Shown in pieces: positions 32,958-41,718 of a stretch of 64,000 nt of DNA. Source of the DNA: Paenibacillus mangrovi (GTDB taxonomy: Bacteria; Bacillota; Bacilli; Paenibacillales; Paenibacillaceae). Both the position numbers and the translations under genes were made by a program. The stretch lies in the NCBI RefSeq assembly GCF_022898935.1, contig NZ_JALIRP010000003.1:496001-560000 (forward strand). The letters are read 5' to 3'. The notes below the pieces were generated by a model. The model worked only from the letters and a program-made list of their open reading frames with translations. It had not been told where the DNA came from and did not search any database. The first letter of the stretch is position 1; the number at the start of each line of letters is the position of its first letter.

Positions 32958-33746
32958 TTAAAATGATCCTCTGCTTCCGCTGTGCGAATGGCCGCCACTG
33001 GTGGTTCCGCCGCCTCCCGAGCCGCTGCTCGTGTTCTTTTCGATTTTCCGTCTCGTCGTTGTTGTTCGAATATACCGGTCCTGATGGTCCAGAATCCCCG
33101 AAGTGCTGGTATCCTCGTAGGTCCACCCGTTTACCGTAACCCGGCCACCAGAGCGGTAAGCCATGATGCCGACGACGATCACACCAATAACCGCGGCTCC
33201 TCCCAATTGAAACCAGATATTGAACATTATATTATCCGGGTTCACTCCGGGTTTAAAGCCCATATATTTATACGTCGTTTTTATATACTGCTCGAAGGCA
33301 AGCTTGTAATCACCATTCGATAAATCCGGAGTGATCTTGTTCCGTATTTTATTCAGTCTGCCGTCATCCAGGTACTGTTCTCCTTTATAAAACCCGGCCA
33401 GATACGTTTCCCGATGGTACATGTCCAGCGTTAAAATAACGGCATTGCCATGAGGTTTATCGTACCCGGGCGCTTGCTCGTCATAAAAATTCTCCGTCAT
33501 TTTCTGGACATCGGCACCTTCAGGGTTAGTGGAAGTAAGAATCATAATATCCGTTTCTCTTTTGGCCCCGTATTCGTTGGCCATGGCATTCAGTTCCCTG
33601 TATTCTTCCTGGCTGAGCAGATGGGCGTTGTCGAAGATTAGCTGTTTGTCATCCGCGGCATTGACCACTTGGGCGGGTAAGACGAGATTAACAGCGAACA
33701 TGACCAGAAGGGCCAGCACAGCCATGGTAGAGCGATGCTTTTTCAC
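32958..33746 (-). CDS. ydjH: TPM-domain membrane protein, YdjH-like
   Basis: 262 residues from GTG 33746 (GGGGAGG upstream), overlapping the ydjG-like stop by 4 bases. Signal or anchor segment (AVLALLVMFAVNLVLPAQVVNA), then an extracytoplasmic TPM domain (IFDNAHLLSQEEYRELNAMA, TDIMILTS, GYDKPHGNAVILTLDM), a second membrane segment (GAAVIGVIVVGIMAY) and a low-complexity Gly/Ser/His C-terminus. TPM domains occur in proteins of photosystem repair and membrane complexes. Here it probably forms a membrane complex with YdjG that recruits PspA. Confidence 0.85.
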   Translation of the reverse strand: MKKHRSTMAVLALLVMFAVNLVLPAQVVNAADDKQLIFDNAHLLSQEEYRELNAMANEYGAKRETDIMILTSTNPEGADVQKMTENFYDEQAPGYDKPHGNAVILTLDMYHRETYLAGFYKGEQYLDDGRLNKIRNKITPDLSNGDYKLAFEQYIKTTYKYMGFKPGVNPDNIMFNIWFQLGGAAVIGVIVVGIMAYRSGGRVTVNGWTYEDTSTSGILDHQDRYIRTTTTRRKIEKNTSSGSGGGGTTSGGHSHSGSRGSF

Positions 33747-34774
33747 AAAAATCCTCCCCCCATCATCCATGAGATCAGCTTCAATGACAGGAGAGAAACG
33801 CCGAAAACACCTGCGAACCATGCCGCCACCTTCGCCTTACTGATTGGAGGCTTGCCTACAACCTTGCCCGTCTGTCCGTTCATGGCGAACGTATAATCAG
33901 ATTTGTGGAAGTCATAGTTGATCATCCATACCGGGAACAAGCAATATTTCGCTTGTTTTGGTGTTGTATCAATTTGCTTATCGGTGTAACTGACAGAGGT
34001 ATATCCTGACACGGTTGACGCAATATATGAATCAATATATTCCCTAATTTTATCCTTCACCCGCGGGAAAAGCGCCTTATCGTCAAAGCTGTATTTTTCC
34101 GCAATGTAACCGGCAAGATAAGGCGTTTTGAATTCTTTCAGATGTTCATAAGGAAAAGGCTCCAATTTATCCATCAGCGCATCATTCATTTTCTCGGATG
34201 CATCAATCGGCACCTTCACATAGTTCAAGCGGATCTTCCGGTATACGTCAAAATGCTGTGTTTCCGTGTATTCATAGTCACCGCTCGTGTATATTCTTAC
34301 TTTCGTAGCATGGGCATGAACCTCAACTTGGTTATTTAAATCGTACAGCCAGAAAGGGACATAGATCCCGGTCATACCCTTGATCCGATCCGCTGTCATG
34401 AATCCGCTTGGCGTTAGCAGGCCATTTCTGCACCATTTCTTGAAAGCCTTCATCGCCTCTTCCTTGCTTACCGAAAAAGGAATGACCATCGCTGGAGCTA
34501 GACTCCCGGTTAGCCGGTCGCTGAGAATAACAGCGGAACCGCAAAAGCTGCAGGTCGTTGCGCTCGTCTCGGGATCAGTCATAATGACGGCTCCGCAGCT
34601 TGTACAATGATACTCCCGAGCCTCATCTTCTGAGAATACCTGCTGTTTTAGAGGATCGGGGATTTGTTCAATATTGTCTTTTCTTCCGCAGCTGGGGCAG
34701 GATAACGTTTCTGTTTCACTGTCAAAAACCATGCCGCTGCCGCAGCTCTGACATTTGTATTCGATAACCGGCAT
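33743..34774 (-). CDS. ydjG: Zinc-ribbon membrane protein, YdjG-like
   Basis: 343 residues. Two N-terminal zinc ribbons (CQSCGSGMVF with CPSCGRK; CTSCGAVIMTD with CSFCGSA) are followed by a cytosolic beta domain and one C-terminal membrane segment (VAAWFAGVFGVSLLSLKLISW). Matches B. subtilis YdjG. It sits between pspA and ydjH in a tight operon. Inferred to be the membrane partner that tethers the complex. Confidence 0.85.
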   Translation of the reverse strand: MPVIEYKCQSCGSGMVFDSETETLSCPSCGRKDNIEQIPDPLKQQVFSEDEAREYHCTSCGAVIMTDPETSATTCSFCGSAVILSDRLTGSLAPAMVIPFSVSKEEAMKAFKKWCRNGLLTPSGFMTADRIKGMTGIYVPFWLYDLNNQVEVHAHATKVRIYTSGDYEYTETQHFDVYRKIRLNYVKVPIDASEKMNDALMDKLEPFPYEHLKEFKTPYLAGYIAEKYSFDDKALFPRVKDKIREYIDSYIASTVSGYTSVSYTDKQIDTTPKQAKYCLFPVWMINYDFHKSDYTFAMNGQTGKVVGKPPISKAKVAAWFAGVFGVSLLSLKLISWMMGGGFL

Positions 34775-34799
34775 CTGCTCACCTCAATTAGAAATGAAG

Positions 34800-35435
34800 T
34801 TAATCCTGCTCTTTGTTCGAATCCTTCTCGAGCTGCGCAATCAGCTCATCCAGATCGTCCTCATTCTTTCCTGCTCTAAGTTCGGCCAAAGCCTCCGCCT
34901 CATTCAAGGCCTGGTTTACTCTTTCTTCCATCGCAGAGAATGAGGAAGAAACTTTTCCCGAAGAAGAGCTTCCCGAATTGAGGCTCTGCTGCATCTTCGC
35001 AAAGGTCATCTTGCCTTTAAGCCCCAGACGCCGTGCTTCCAGCTGTCCGATGTCCGATACAAGCTTATCCTGCATCTGTTTCATGGTTGCAGCGTTCGAG
35101 GATGCCTGGTCGTAAGCCGCTTGTAATTCGCTGAGCTTTCCGGCCAGCTGCGCCTTTCTCTCCAGGAACTTCCTTGCATCGTCCTCATTCCCCGCTTCGA
35201 CCGACTTCTCGGCATAACGCATCAGCTTCTTAATCTCGGCACTGCATTCATCCAATGCTGTTTTCGCTCGGCGCTCATTTGTGAGCAGCGAGGCTGTTTC
35301 CGCCTTTACCTTTCCCAGGTCACTGTTCAAGCTCCGCATATATTCATCAATAGTCTTCTCAGGATCCTCCGCTCGCTCCATTAACGAGTTAATATTGACC
35401 TTCATAACATCCTTAAACCTCGATAAGATTCCCAT
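34800..35435 (-). CDS. pspA: PspA/IM30-family phage-shock protein
   Basis: 211 residues, almost entirely coiled coil. N-terminal amphipathic helix and signature MGILSRFKDVMKVNINSLMERAEDPEKTI, typical of PspA/LiaH/Vipp1, which oligomerise on stressed membranes and preserve the proton gradient. GAGGAGG lies 8 bases before the ATG. It is first in the operon with ydjG, ydjH and ydjI. A SigW-like promoter is seen about 40 bases upstream, in line with the SigW control of the B. subtilis operon. Confidence 0.93.
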   Translation of the reverse strand: MGILSRFKDVMKVNINSLMERAEDPEKTIDEYMRSLNSDLGKVKAETASLLTNERRAKTALDECSAEIKKLMRYAEKSVEAGNEDDARKFLERKAQLAGKLSELQAAYDQASSNAATMKQMQDKLVSDIGQLEARRLGLKGKMTFAKMQQSLNSGSSSSGKVSSSFSAMEERVNQALNEAEALAELRAGKNEDDLDELIAQLEKDSNKEQD

Positions 35436-35472
35436 GATGAGCTGCCTCCTCGAAAGTTACTTTTACCCTATA

Positions 35473-35500
35473 ATACATGAATTTCTGGGGAAAGGTTTCA
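35473..35500 (-). promoter_or_regulatory. SigW/ECF-like promoter of pspA-ydjGHI
   Basis: Reverse strand TGAAACCTTT (-35 block), 16-base gap, then ATGTAT. The -35 is a strong match to SigW-type sites; the -10 is weaker than CGTATA. Confidence 0.55.
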
Positions 35501-35622
35501 ATTACGAAACTTCGTCGATTCCATACCACAATAATACATCAGAACCAGGAAAAAGGGTGGATGTTTTATGTATTTATTGACCTATACTCCTTCTGCGATC
35601 CTGTCACCAGAGTCATTAAAAA

Positions 35623-35655
35623 ATGAAAAACCCCGACTTTAGTAAGTCAGGGTTC
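35623..35655 (-). terminator. terminator of the permuted GH3 gene
   Basis: Reverse strand AACCCTGACTT/AAGTCGGGGTT hairpin followed by TTTTTC. Confidence 0.85.
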
Positions 35656-35674
35656 TACAAAAACATATCTATAT

Positions 35675-38461
35675 CTACACTCGTTTAAATTCAATCCACT
35701 CGATCTGTAGGCCCGGTTTCACGAAATCCAGCTTCAGCTCATAAAGACCTGCTTCCAGTCCGATTTTTACCAGCCTCTGCTTAATCCATCTTCCATCTGT
35801 ACCGTTCGTTTGAATGGTCGTCAGCGGCTGATCGTTCATCGTCACGTTGCAGGCGCTTTGCGCAAGCTCCGGTTCCGGAGACATGATGCGCACAATGATC
35901 CGGTATTCGCCGGCCTGATCCACCTTCACGACCGTTGATCCGGCTGCGACAGGCTTCACCTGCGTGTCATCGGACAAAACTTGCGCTTGCCCTGGCGAGA
36001 GAGAAGGATTGGCTGTAAACGCGGCAACCGCTTCTTCGATCACAGGCTTTCTGGAGAATACAGGAGCGTGCATGATAAATTCGCAAATATTAATGGCGCT
36101 GCGCTGCAGTTCACCGCGGGTCAGCGTACCATTTTCCAGGGATTCCAACGTATTGTCGTCCCACGCATTGGTTTCCGCGCCGTAGTTCATGACTACCATG
36201 TACAGGTCGTTTTGCGCACGGACCATCCAGTTTGTATATTTCCGATCGGCAGGGCCTCCATTTACCACATCGTTCATAACAGCCCACCAGTCCGTCATCA
36301 CGATACCTTTGAAGCCCCACTCCCCGCGAAGAATCGTAGTGTTCAAATCATAGTTCGAAGCCGCCCAATGTCCGTTCACCGGATTATAGGAGGTCATGAT
36401 CGAATTGGCTCCGCCTTGTTTTACCGCGATCTCGAAGCCTTTCAAATAAATCTCCCGCAAGGCGCGTTCGGATACGACGGCATTGACTTTGCTGCGATGC
36501 TTTTCCTGATTATTGCAGGCGAAATGCTTCAGCGTCGCATTGGAGCCGCCTTTCATGATCCCGCGCGTGCATGCAGTTGCGAACTCTCCGGAAATCAGCG
36601 GATCTTCGGAAAAATACTCAAAATTGCGTCCATTGAGCGGACTGCGGCGAATATTAAGCCCCGGTCCAAGCAGGGTATCGATATGGTAGCCGAGCAGTTC
36701 CTGGCCTTCCAGGACATACAGCTCTTCGACCAGTTCCGTATTCCACGTAGCTGCAAGCAAAGTTCCGATGGCAACCTGCGTCGCCTTCTGCCCAGTATCC
36801 ATCCGGATGCCAGACGGGCCGTCAGACGTACAAGCAACCGGAATGCCGTAATGGAGCAGGCTGTCGCTGACCCCGCCAAAAGCTGAAGCCGTACCCGGTG
36901 TGACGAGCGGACTGCTCATGCCCTCTCCTCTGACGATGACCGCCAGATCCTGGTCGCTGAGCTGCGCAATAAAGGTCTCCATGCTGACTTTTCCCTCATG
37001 CACGTCCTTTAATTTGTAGCCCTGATCGCCGGTTTGCTCCAAAGCCCGTGGCAGATTTTTTTCAATGCGATCCGCCATGGAAATTTGGCGCGTTGGCACT
37101 TCGGCATAGGTCAATTCATAGGAGCCATCCGCTTTTCGTGTGCCTGGCTTCATTCTCGTAAAGCTTTCCGTTGGCGCCATGGCCTCCTGCAGCTGCTCCA
37201 CGACCTTGAGATCGTTCACTACATAACCGTTCTGTCCTTCGACGCCGATTTCCGCCAGACTTTTGACACTGTTTCCTGCAAATAAACGGTACGTCCCGGC
37301 TTCCAGTACATATGCGGAAGGATATCCCGTCACGCCTGCGTCATCATAAGAAGCCATGGCATGAACAGGGAAGCTCACGGTCAGATGCTGGGATTCACCT
37401 GGCTGCAGTTCCTTGGTCTTACCGAATGCTGCCAAAGCTCTAGCTGGCTTGCCCAGCTTACCTTGCGGCGCTTCGACATAGACCTGAACGACCTCTTTTC
37501 CTGCGAAGGTAGTTCCGATATTTTTTACGGTTACGCCAATTTCAAGGTACTCTTCTCCGTCTTTGGTTATCCGTTTGGCTTCCTCAGGCTTGATGCTGAA
37601 CTCGGTATAAGACAAGCCGTAACCAAATCCGAACTGCACCTGCTCCGGACAGAATGTCTCGAAATAGCGATACCCTACGTAGATATCTTCCTCATATAAG
37701 TTGCTAAACTCATTGCCGTAATTGCGGGTCGACGGATAATCTTCAATGGAATAAGCGATCGTATCCGTTAGTTTGCCGCTCGGTGTTACCTCTCCCGCCA
37801 GAACGTCGGCAATCGCATTGCCGCCTTCCATGCCGCCATGCCAAGCGTAGATGACGCAAGGAATCGGGTGCACGCAGCCTTCATCGTTCAACCAGCTCAT
37901 ATCGATAATGTTGGACACATTCAGCACAACGATCGTTTGCTCGAAATGAGCTGTCACCTGCTTCAGCATCGCTTTTTCTTCGTCCGTCAGCAGATAGCTG
38001 CCTGGCTTGCTCGCGTTATCCTGATCTTCTCCCGCCGTACGGCCGATCACTATGATCGCCTTGGAGGAGATTTTTCTGGCTTCGGCCACCAGCTCATCGG
38101 TCAGAGGCATTTCCTTTTGATGCCAAGGCTCAGCTGCCCAGCCACCTCCGCCATTGTCGAAAGGATTTTGTTCAATCCACTTTTCATATACAACCGCCAG
38201 CTCTTCGTTGACGTTAATGTTCTTTTTGCTCCGCAGACCATCCAGCAGATTGGTTGTATGCGTAACATGGACGCTGCCCCCCGATCCTGTACCGCTGCGA
38301 TAATAATTCACCTGCGTCCGGCCAAAAACTGAAACGTTTTCGGAATTGCGAATAGGTAACACATGTCCTTCATTTTTTAACAGTACGGCGCCTTCTGCGG
38401 CTACTTTTCTACTGAATTCAGGAAAACCTTCTAATGGAGCTCCATATTTCTGTGTACTCAA
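35675..38461 (-). CDS. GH3 glycosidase with permuted domain order
   Basis: 928 residues, TTG start at 38461 with AGGAGG 8-9 bases upstream. The usual C-terminal GH3 (alpha/beta)6 sandwich comes first (EGAVLLKNEGHVLPI, then YAWHGGMEGGNAIADVLAGEVTP), followed by a Fn3-like domain (~280-400). The TIM barrel comes only after residue ~470, with the nucleophile Asp in CTSDGPSGIRM (~545) and [16 protein letters not shown] carbohydrate-binding beta domain closes the chain (~810-928). The same reversed order is known for some GH3 beta-glucosidases of Butyrivibrio and Ruminococcus. No signal peptide. Probably a cytosolic beta-glucosidase or beta-xylosidase. It is divergent from the propeller glycosidase/sulfatase pair. 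Confidence 0.88.
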   Translation of the reverse strand: MSTQKYGAPLEGFPEFSRKVAAEGAVLLKNEGHVLPIRNSENVSVFGRTQVNYYRSGTGSGGSVHVTHTTNLLDGLRSKKNINVNEELAVVYEKWIEQNPFDNGGGGWAAEPWHQKEMPLTDELVAEARKISSKAIIVIGRTAGEDQDNASKPGSYLLTDEEKAMLKQVTAHFEQTIVVLNVSNIIDMSWLNDEGCVHPIPCVIYAWHGGMEGGNAIADVLAGEVTPSGKLTDTIAYSIEDYPSTRNYGNEFSNLYEEDIYVGYRYFETFCPEQVQFGFGYGLSYTEFSIKPEEAKRITKDGEEYLEIGVTVKNIGTTFAGKEVVQVYVEAPQGKLGKPARALAAFGKTKELQPGESQHLTVSFPVHAMASYDDAGVTGYPSAYVLEAGTYRLFAGNSVKSLAEIGVEGQNGYVVNDLKVVEQLQEAMAPTESFTRMKPGTRKADGSYELTYAEVPTRQISMADRIEKNLPRALEQTGDQGYKLKDVHEGKVSMETFIAQLSDQDLAVIVRGEGMSSPLVTPGTASAFGGVSDSLLHYGIPVACTSDGPSGIRMDTGQKATQVAIGTLLAATWNTELVEELYVLEGQELLGYHIDTLLGPGLNIRRSPLNGRNFEYFSEDPLISGEFATACTRGIMKGGSNATLKHFACNNQEKHRSKVNAVVSERALREIYLKGFEIAVKQGGANSIMTSYNPVNGHWAASNYDLNTTILRGEWGFKGIVMTDWWAVMNDVVNGGPADRKYTNWMVRAQNDLYMVVMNYGAETNAWDDNTLESLENGTLTRGELQRSAINICEFIMHAPVFSRKPVIEEAVAAFTANPSLSPGQAQVLSDDTQVKPVAAGSTVVKVDQAGEYRIIVRIMSPEPELAQSACNVTMNDQPLTTIQTNGTDGRWIKQRLVKIGLEAGLYELKLDFVKPGLQIEWIEFKRV

Positions 38462-38685
38462 GTGGGATCCCTCCTGTTTTGTTCACTCTGTAAAATGTGG
38501 TGACATCTAAATATACATTACTTTATTTCTAGCTCGTATCATAGTAAATTTTTGCACAGAAAGTTTATTATTATTTAATTCTTTCTATCATTATTCACAT
38601 CGACTATATTATGATCATGGAGAGTTACTAAAAAAGAATTTTAAACTCCCTCAATTACAGGAGATGCAATGTAACGAGAACGGGG

Positions 38686-39741
38686 ATGAATCTAAGCATG
38701 CGCTCTACGTTTTATGACAAACTGCTCCCAGCGATTACAGAAGGGGGCTTCAGGATGAAGGATTATTGGGTGTGGTGCGGCTCAGTGATCCGCGGGGAAG
38801 ATGGCCGGTATCATATGTTTGCATCACGTTGGTCCAAGAAACTGCCCTTTACGCCTCATTGGGCTACCAATTCCGAAATCGTCAGAGCCGTAGCGGATCG
38901 TCCGGAAGGGCCCTATACGTTCGCAGAGGTTGTACTACCTCCCCGCGGCAGCGAATATTGGGATGGCCGGGTCACTCACAATCCTACGATTCATCGTGTA
39001 AACGGCATGTATTTGCTGTTCTACATGGGAACAACATATGAGGAAGATATGCCAAGCCCCGAACACAATCCGATTCAGGCGGGCAGTACACTTGATCACC
39101 CGATCTCTGCTAAAGCAAGAGCCAGGCAGCGTATTGGCCTTGCAACATCCAAGTCGGTGTTCGGTCCATGGGAGCGCAGTGATGAGCCCATACTCTCTCC
39201 AATGCCCGGCAAATGGGACAGTCTGATGACGACGAATCCGGCTCCTTGTATACATCCGGATGGGAGCGTCCTCCTGATCTATAAAGCAGTAGGATCTCAG
39301 CATGACTTACTTCGGTTAGGTGTTGCGAAGGCTCCCCATTATAAGGGCCCATATGAAAGATTGTGCGAGGAACCTATTTTTAGATTCGACGAAACAAACG
39401 ACCATATTGAAGATGGTTATGTATGGTGGTCACAAGAAGCGCGCCGATACGAGATGATTATGAAGGATATGAATGGCGGGATATGCGGGGAAAAACATGC
39501 GGGCATTCATGCTTACTCTGAAGATGGTGCCGTATGGCATATATTCGAAGAACCGCTTGCATACTCCCGCAAAGTTCGATGGGATAACGGATCCGAAACC
39601 ATTCAAGGCAATTTAGAACGTCCGCAGCTGCTCACCCAGGACGGACGCCCAACTCATCTATTTGCAGCTACGTCCAATTCACCCGAGGGCTTCGCGAAAG
39701 CCACAGATACCTGGAACATGGTCATTCCACTTAAAGAATAG
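38686..39741 (+). CDS. Five-bladed-propeller glycoside hydrolase-like protein
   Basis: 351 residues (ATG 38686; ATG 38698 also possible). The sequence has the strand pattern of GH43/GH117-type propellers: DYWVWCGSVIRGEDGRYHMF, GRVTHNPTIHRVNGMYLLFYMG, TNPAPCIHPDGSVLLIYK, DHIEDGYVWWSQEARRYEMIM. Acidic residues near blade starts fit an inverting or retaining glycosidase. No signal peptide. Its gene is followed after 80 bases by a sulfatase gene on the same strand. The pair probably handles a sulfated or otherwise modified oligosaccharide. I cannot assign the exact CAZy family. Confidence 0.72.
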   Translation: MNLSMRSTFYDKLLPAITEGGFRMKDYWVWCGSVIRGEDGRYHMFASRWSKKLPFTPHWATNSEIVRAVADRPEGPYTFAEVVLPPRGSEYWDGRVTHNPTIHRVNGMYLLFYMGTTYEEDMPSPEHNPIQAGSTLDHPISAKARARQRIGLATSKSVFGPWERSDEPILSPMPGKWDSLMTTNPAPCIHPDGSVLLIYKAVGSQHDLLRLGVAKAPHYKGPYERLCEEPIFRFDETNDHIEDGYVWWSQEARRYEMIMKDMNGGICGEKHAGIHAYSEDGAVWHIFEEPLAYSRKVRWDNGSETIQGNLERPQLLTQDGRPTHLFAATSNSPEGFAKATDTWNMVIPLKE

Positions 39742-39821
39742 CGTCCGAAAATTTACTCTTCCCATTTTTCATTCAATATGCAACGATATGGTCAATGATA
39801 ATCGATAGGAGAGTGAATGTA

Positions 39822-41309
39822 GTGGAGCAGCAGAAATCACAGAAGCAACCGAATATTCTGCTTATTACAGTCGACCAGATGCGATTCGATTGCTTGAGCA
39901 TTGCAGGACATCCGATCGTTGAAACACCGAATCTGGATGAACTCGCTTTGCGGGGCGTTCGCTTTGACCGCGCTTATTCAGCTACACCAAGCTGCGTGCC
40001 TGCGCGAGCAGCGCTGCTGACGGGGCAAAGCCAGCGCCTGAATGGACGCGTAGGCTATCAAGACCGAGTACCTTGGAACTATAGCGCAACACTTCCGGGC
40101 GAGCTGGCAAAGGCAGGGTATCATACGCAATGTGTCGGCAAAATGCATACATACCCGGCACGCAATCTGCTAGGCTTCCATAACATTGTACTTCATGATG
40201 GATACCTCCATCACAACCGCAACAAGCACAGCATTCCGGTGCAGGAGCATTATGATGAGGTTGACGATTATGTGCAATGGCTGCGCGAGCGGGTACCGGA
40301 TGCTGACATGCTAGATCTTGGTTTGGACTGTAATGCCTCCACTGTCGCTCGACCTTGGCATCTTCCCGAGAAGCTGCATCCGACGAACTGGACGGTTACA
40401 CAATCGATTGATTTCTTGCGGCGCCGCGACCCGAGCAAGCCATTCTTTCTGATGATGTCATTTGTACGGCCGCATCCTCCGTTTGATCCGCCACAGGCTT
40501 ATCTCGATCTGTATGAGGACTTGGATATTCCAGATCCTGTTGTCGGTGATTGGGCACAGACCGAGTTTCCTGGACAACAAGGGCTGTTATCCACCACATC
40601 CGAAGGGATTGTTCCTACTCGCCGCTTGAAAAAGGCCATGGCTGCTTATTACGCGCTGATCACCCATATCGATCATCAAATTGGGCGGTTCTTGCAGGTG
40701 CTAAGCGAATACGGCGAACGCGAAAATACGATTATTCTGTTTACATCTGATCATGGTGAATTGCTGGGCGATCATCATTTGTTCCGTAAGACACTCCCAT
40801 ACGAGGGAAGCGCCAGAGTGCCATTTATCGTCAATGATGCAGGAAATCATCTTGGCCTAAGCCGTGGAACCGTGTGTAATGAAGTCGTCGAAATGCGCGA
40901 TATCATGCCGTCCCTCTTGGAAGCTGCAGGTGTTGCTATTCCAGATACAGTAGATGGCGATAGCGTGTGGAAGCTTGCGCAAAAGAGTACGCTTGAGAAT
41001 CCTTCAGCATGGCGCAATTATTTGCACGGTGAGCATTCCAGTGGAAATAACTCAAACCACTGGATTACCAATGGCAAGGAAAAATACATCTGGTTCTCGC
41101 AAACCGGCAAAGAACAATATTTCGATTTGATCAATGATCCGCACGAGCTTCATAACGCCGCCGATGATGAGGATCAGCAAGAGCGTATTAGCTACTGGCG
41201 CTCCGTTCTGATCCACGAATTAGAAGGCCGTGAGGAAGGTTATTCAGATGGTCAGCGACTCATCGTAGGCTGCAGGCCGGTATCCGTTTTGTCTCATGTT
41301 TATTCTTAA
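39822..41309 (+). CDS. Cys-type sulfatase
   Basis: 495 residues from GTG 39822 (AGGAG 10 bases upstream; a frame begins at 39795 but overlaps that ribosome site). N-terminal metal site NILLITVDQMRFD, then the sulfatase signature C-V-P-A-R (Cys near residue 57) within SCVPARAALLTGQ. The Cys must be oxidised to formylglycine, in anaerobic-style cells by a radical-SAM maturase. FTSDHGELLGDHHLF supplies further metal and substrate residues. No signal peptide, so it acts in the cytosol. Related proteins remove sulfate from carbohydrates. Pairing with the propeller glycosidase suggests sulfated glycan use. No maturase gene is in the window. Confidence 0.9.
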   Translation: MEQQKSQKQPNILLITVDQMRFDCLSIAGHPIVETPNLDELALRGVRFDRAYSATPSCVPARAALLTGQSQRLNGRVGYQDRVPWNYSATLPGELAKAGYHTQCVGKMHTYPARNLLGFHNIVLHDGYLHHNRNKHSIPVQEHYDEVDDYVQWLRERVPDADMLDLGLDCNASTVARPWHLPEKLHPTNWTVTQSIDFLRRRDPSKPFFLMMSFVRPHPPFDPPQAYLDLYEDLDIPDPVVGDWAQTEFPGQQGLLSTTSEGIVPTRRLKKAMAAYYALITHIDHQIGRFLQVLSEYGERENTIILFTSDHGELLGDHHLFRKTLPYEGSARVPFIVNDAGNHLGLSRGTVCNEVVEMRDIMPSLLEAAGVAIPDTVDGDSVWKLAQKSTLENPSAWRNYLHGEHSSGNNSNHWITNGKEKYIWFSQTGKEQYFDLINDPHELHNAADDEDQQERISYWRSVLIHELEGREEGYSDGQRLIVGCRPVSVLSHVYS

Positions 41310-41618
41310 GAAAAACGTCTATCGACGTACTTTCATAGAAGACAGACCGCGTTTAGATGTAACGGATGCTGGAACATCCATGTTCATGCAATAGATTGCC
41401 TTCAAAGGTAGTCGGCTGTTTTGAGCAGAAGATGACCCCCTGGCTTGCAAGCTCAAGGGAGGTCATCTTCGTTAATTACTTCCTCGGTCGTACGAACTTC
41501 TCAATCCTTGCCTCGCTGGCGTCGTGCACTTCACGGAACTTAAGCACGCCAACACAACGGCAATAACCGCAGTCATCACCTACACGGCGTTAAGATTCGC
41601 CGTGTGGATTACATGGAG
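41310..41618. other. Intergenic stretch after the sulfatase gene
   Basis: Holds the inverted repeat at 41428-41470 and the short hairpin at 41582-41605. I see no gene in either strand beyond the arsB-like remnant that follows. Confidence 0.5.
41428..41470. repeat. Long inverted repeat downstream of the sulfatase gene
   Basis: Arms GAAGATGACCCCC and GGGAGGTCATCTTC around GCTTGCAAGC, itself a palindrome. No T-tract follows, so a terminator is only one possibility. Confidence 0.5.
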
Positions 41619-41708
41619 TCATAGGTATAATCCGGTCAAGGAGATGAAAAGCATGGGCATCGTGAGCACGATACCGGTCTTGAAATATTGGCCCCACGTG
41701 ATTTTCAC
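41619..41708 (-). pseudogene. 3' remnant of an arsB-like efflux gene
   Basis: 29 codons ending in TGA encode [18 protein letters not shown] followed by [10 protein letters not shown], which looks like the last membrane helix of the ArsB/arsenical efflux permease family. Nothing upstream continues it: the DUF4855 gene stop lies 10 bases away. A hairpin ACACGGCG/CGCCGTGT at 41582-41605 may be the old arsB terminator. Confidence 0.5.
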
Positions 41709-41718
41709 CTCCCTTTCG

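Noticed and set aside
35981..36886. 301-codon forward frame
   Set aside because: Antisense to the catalytic barrel of the permuted GH3.
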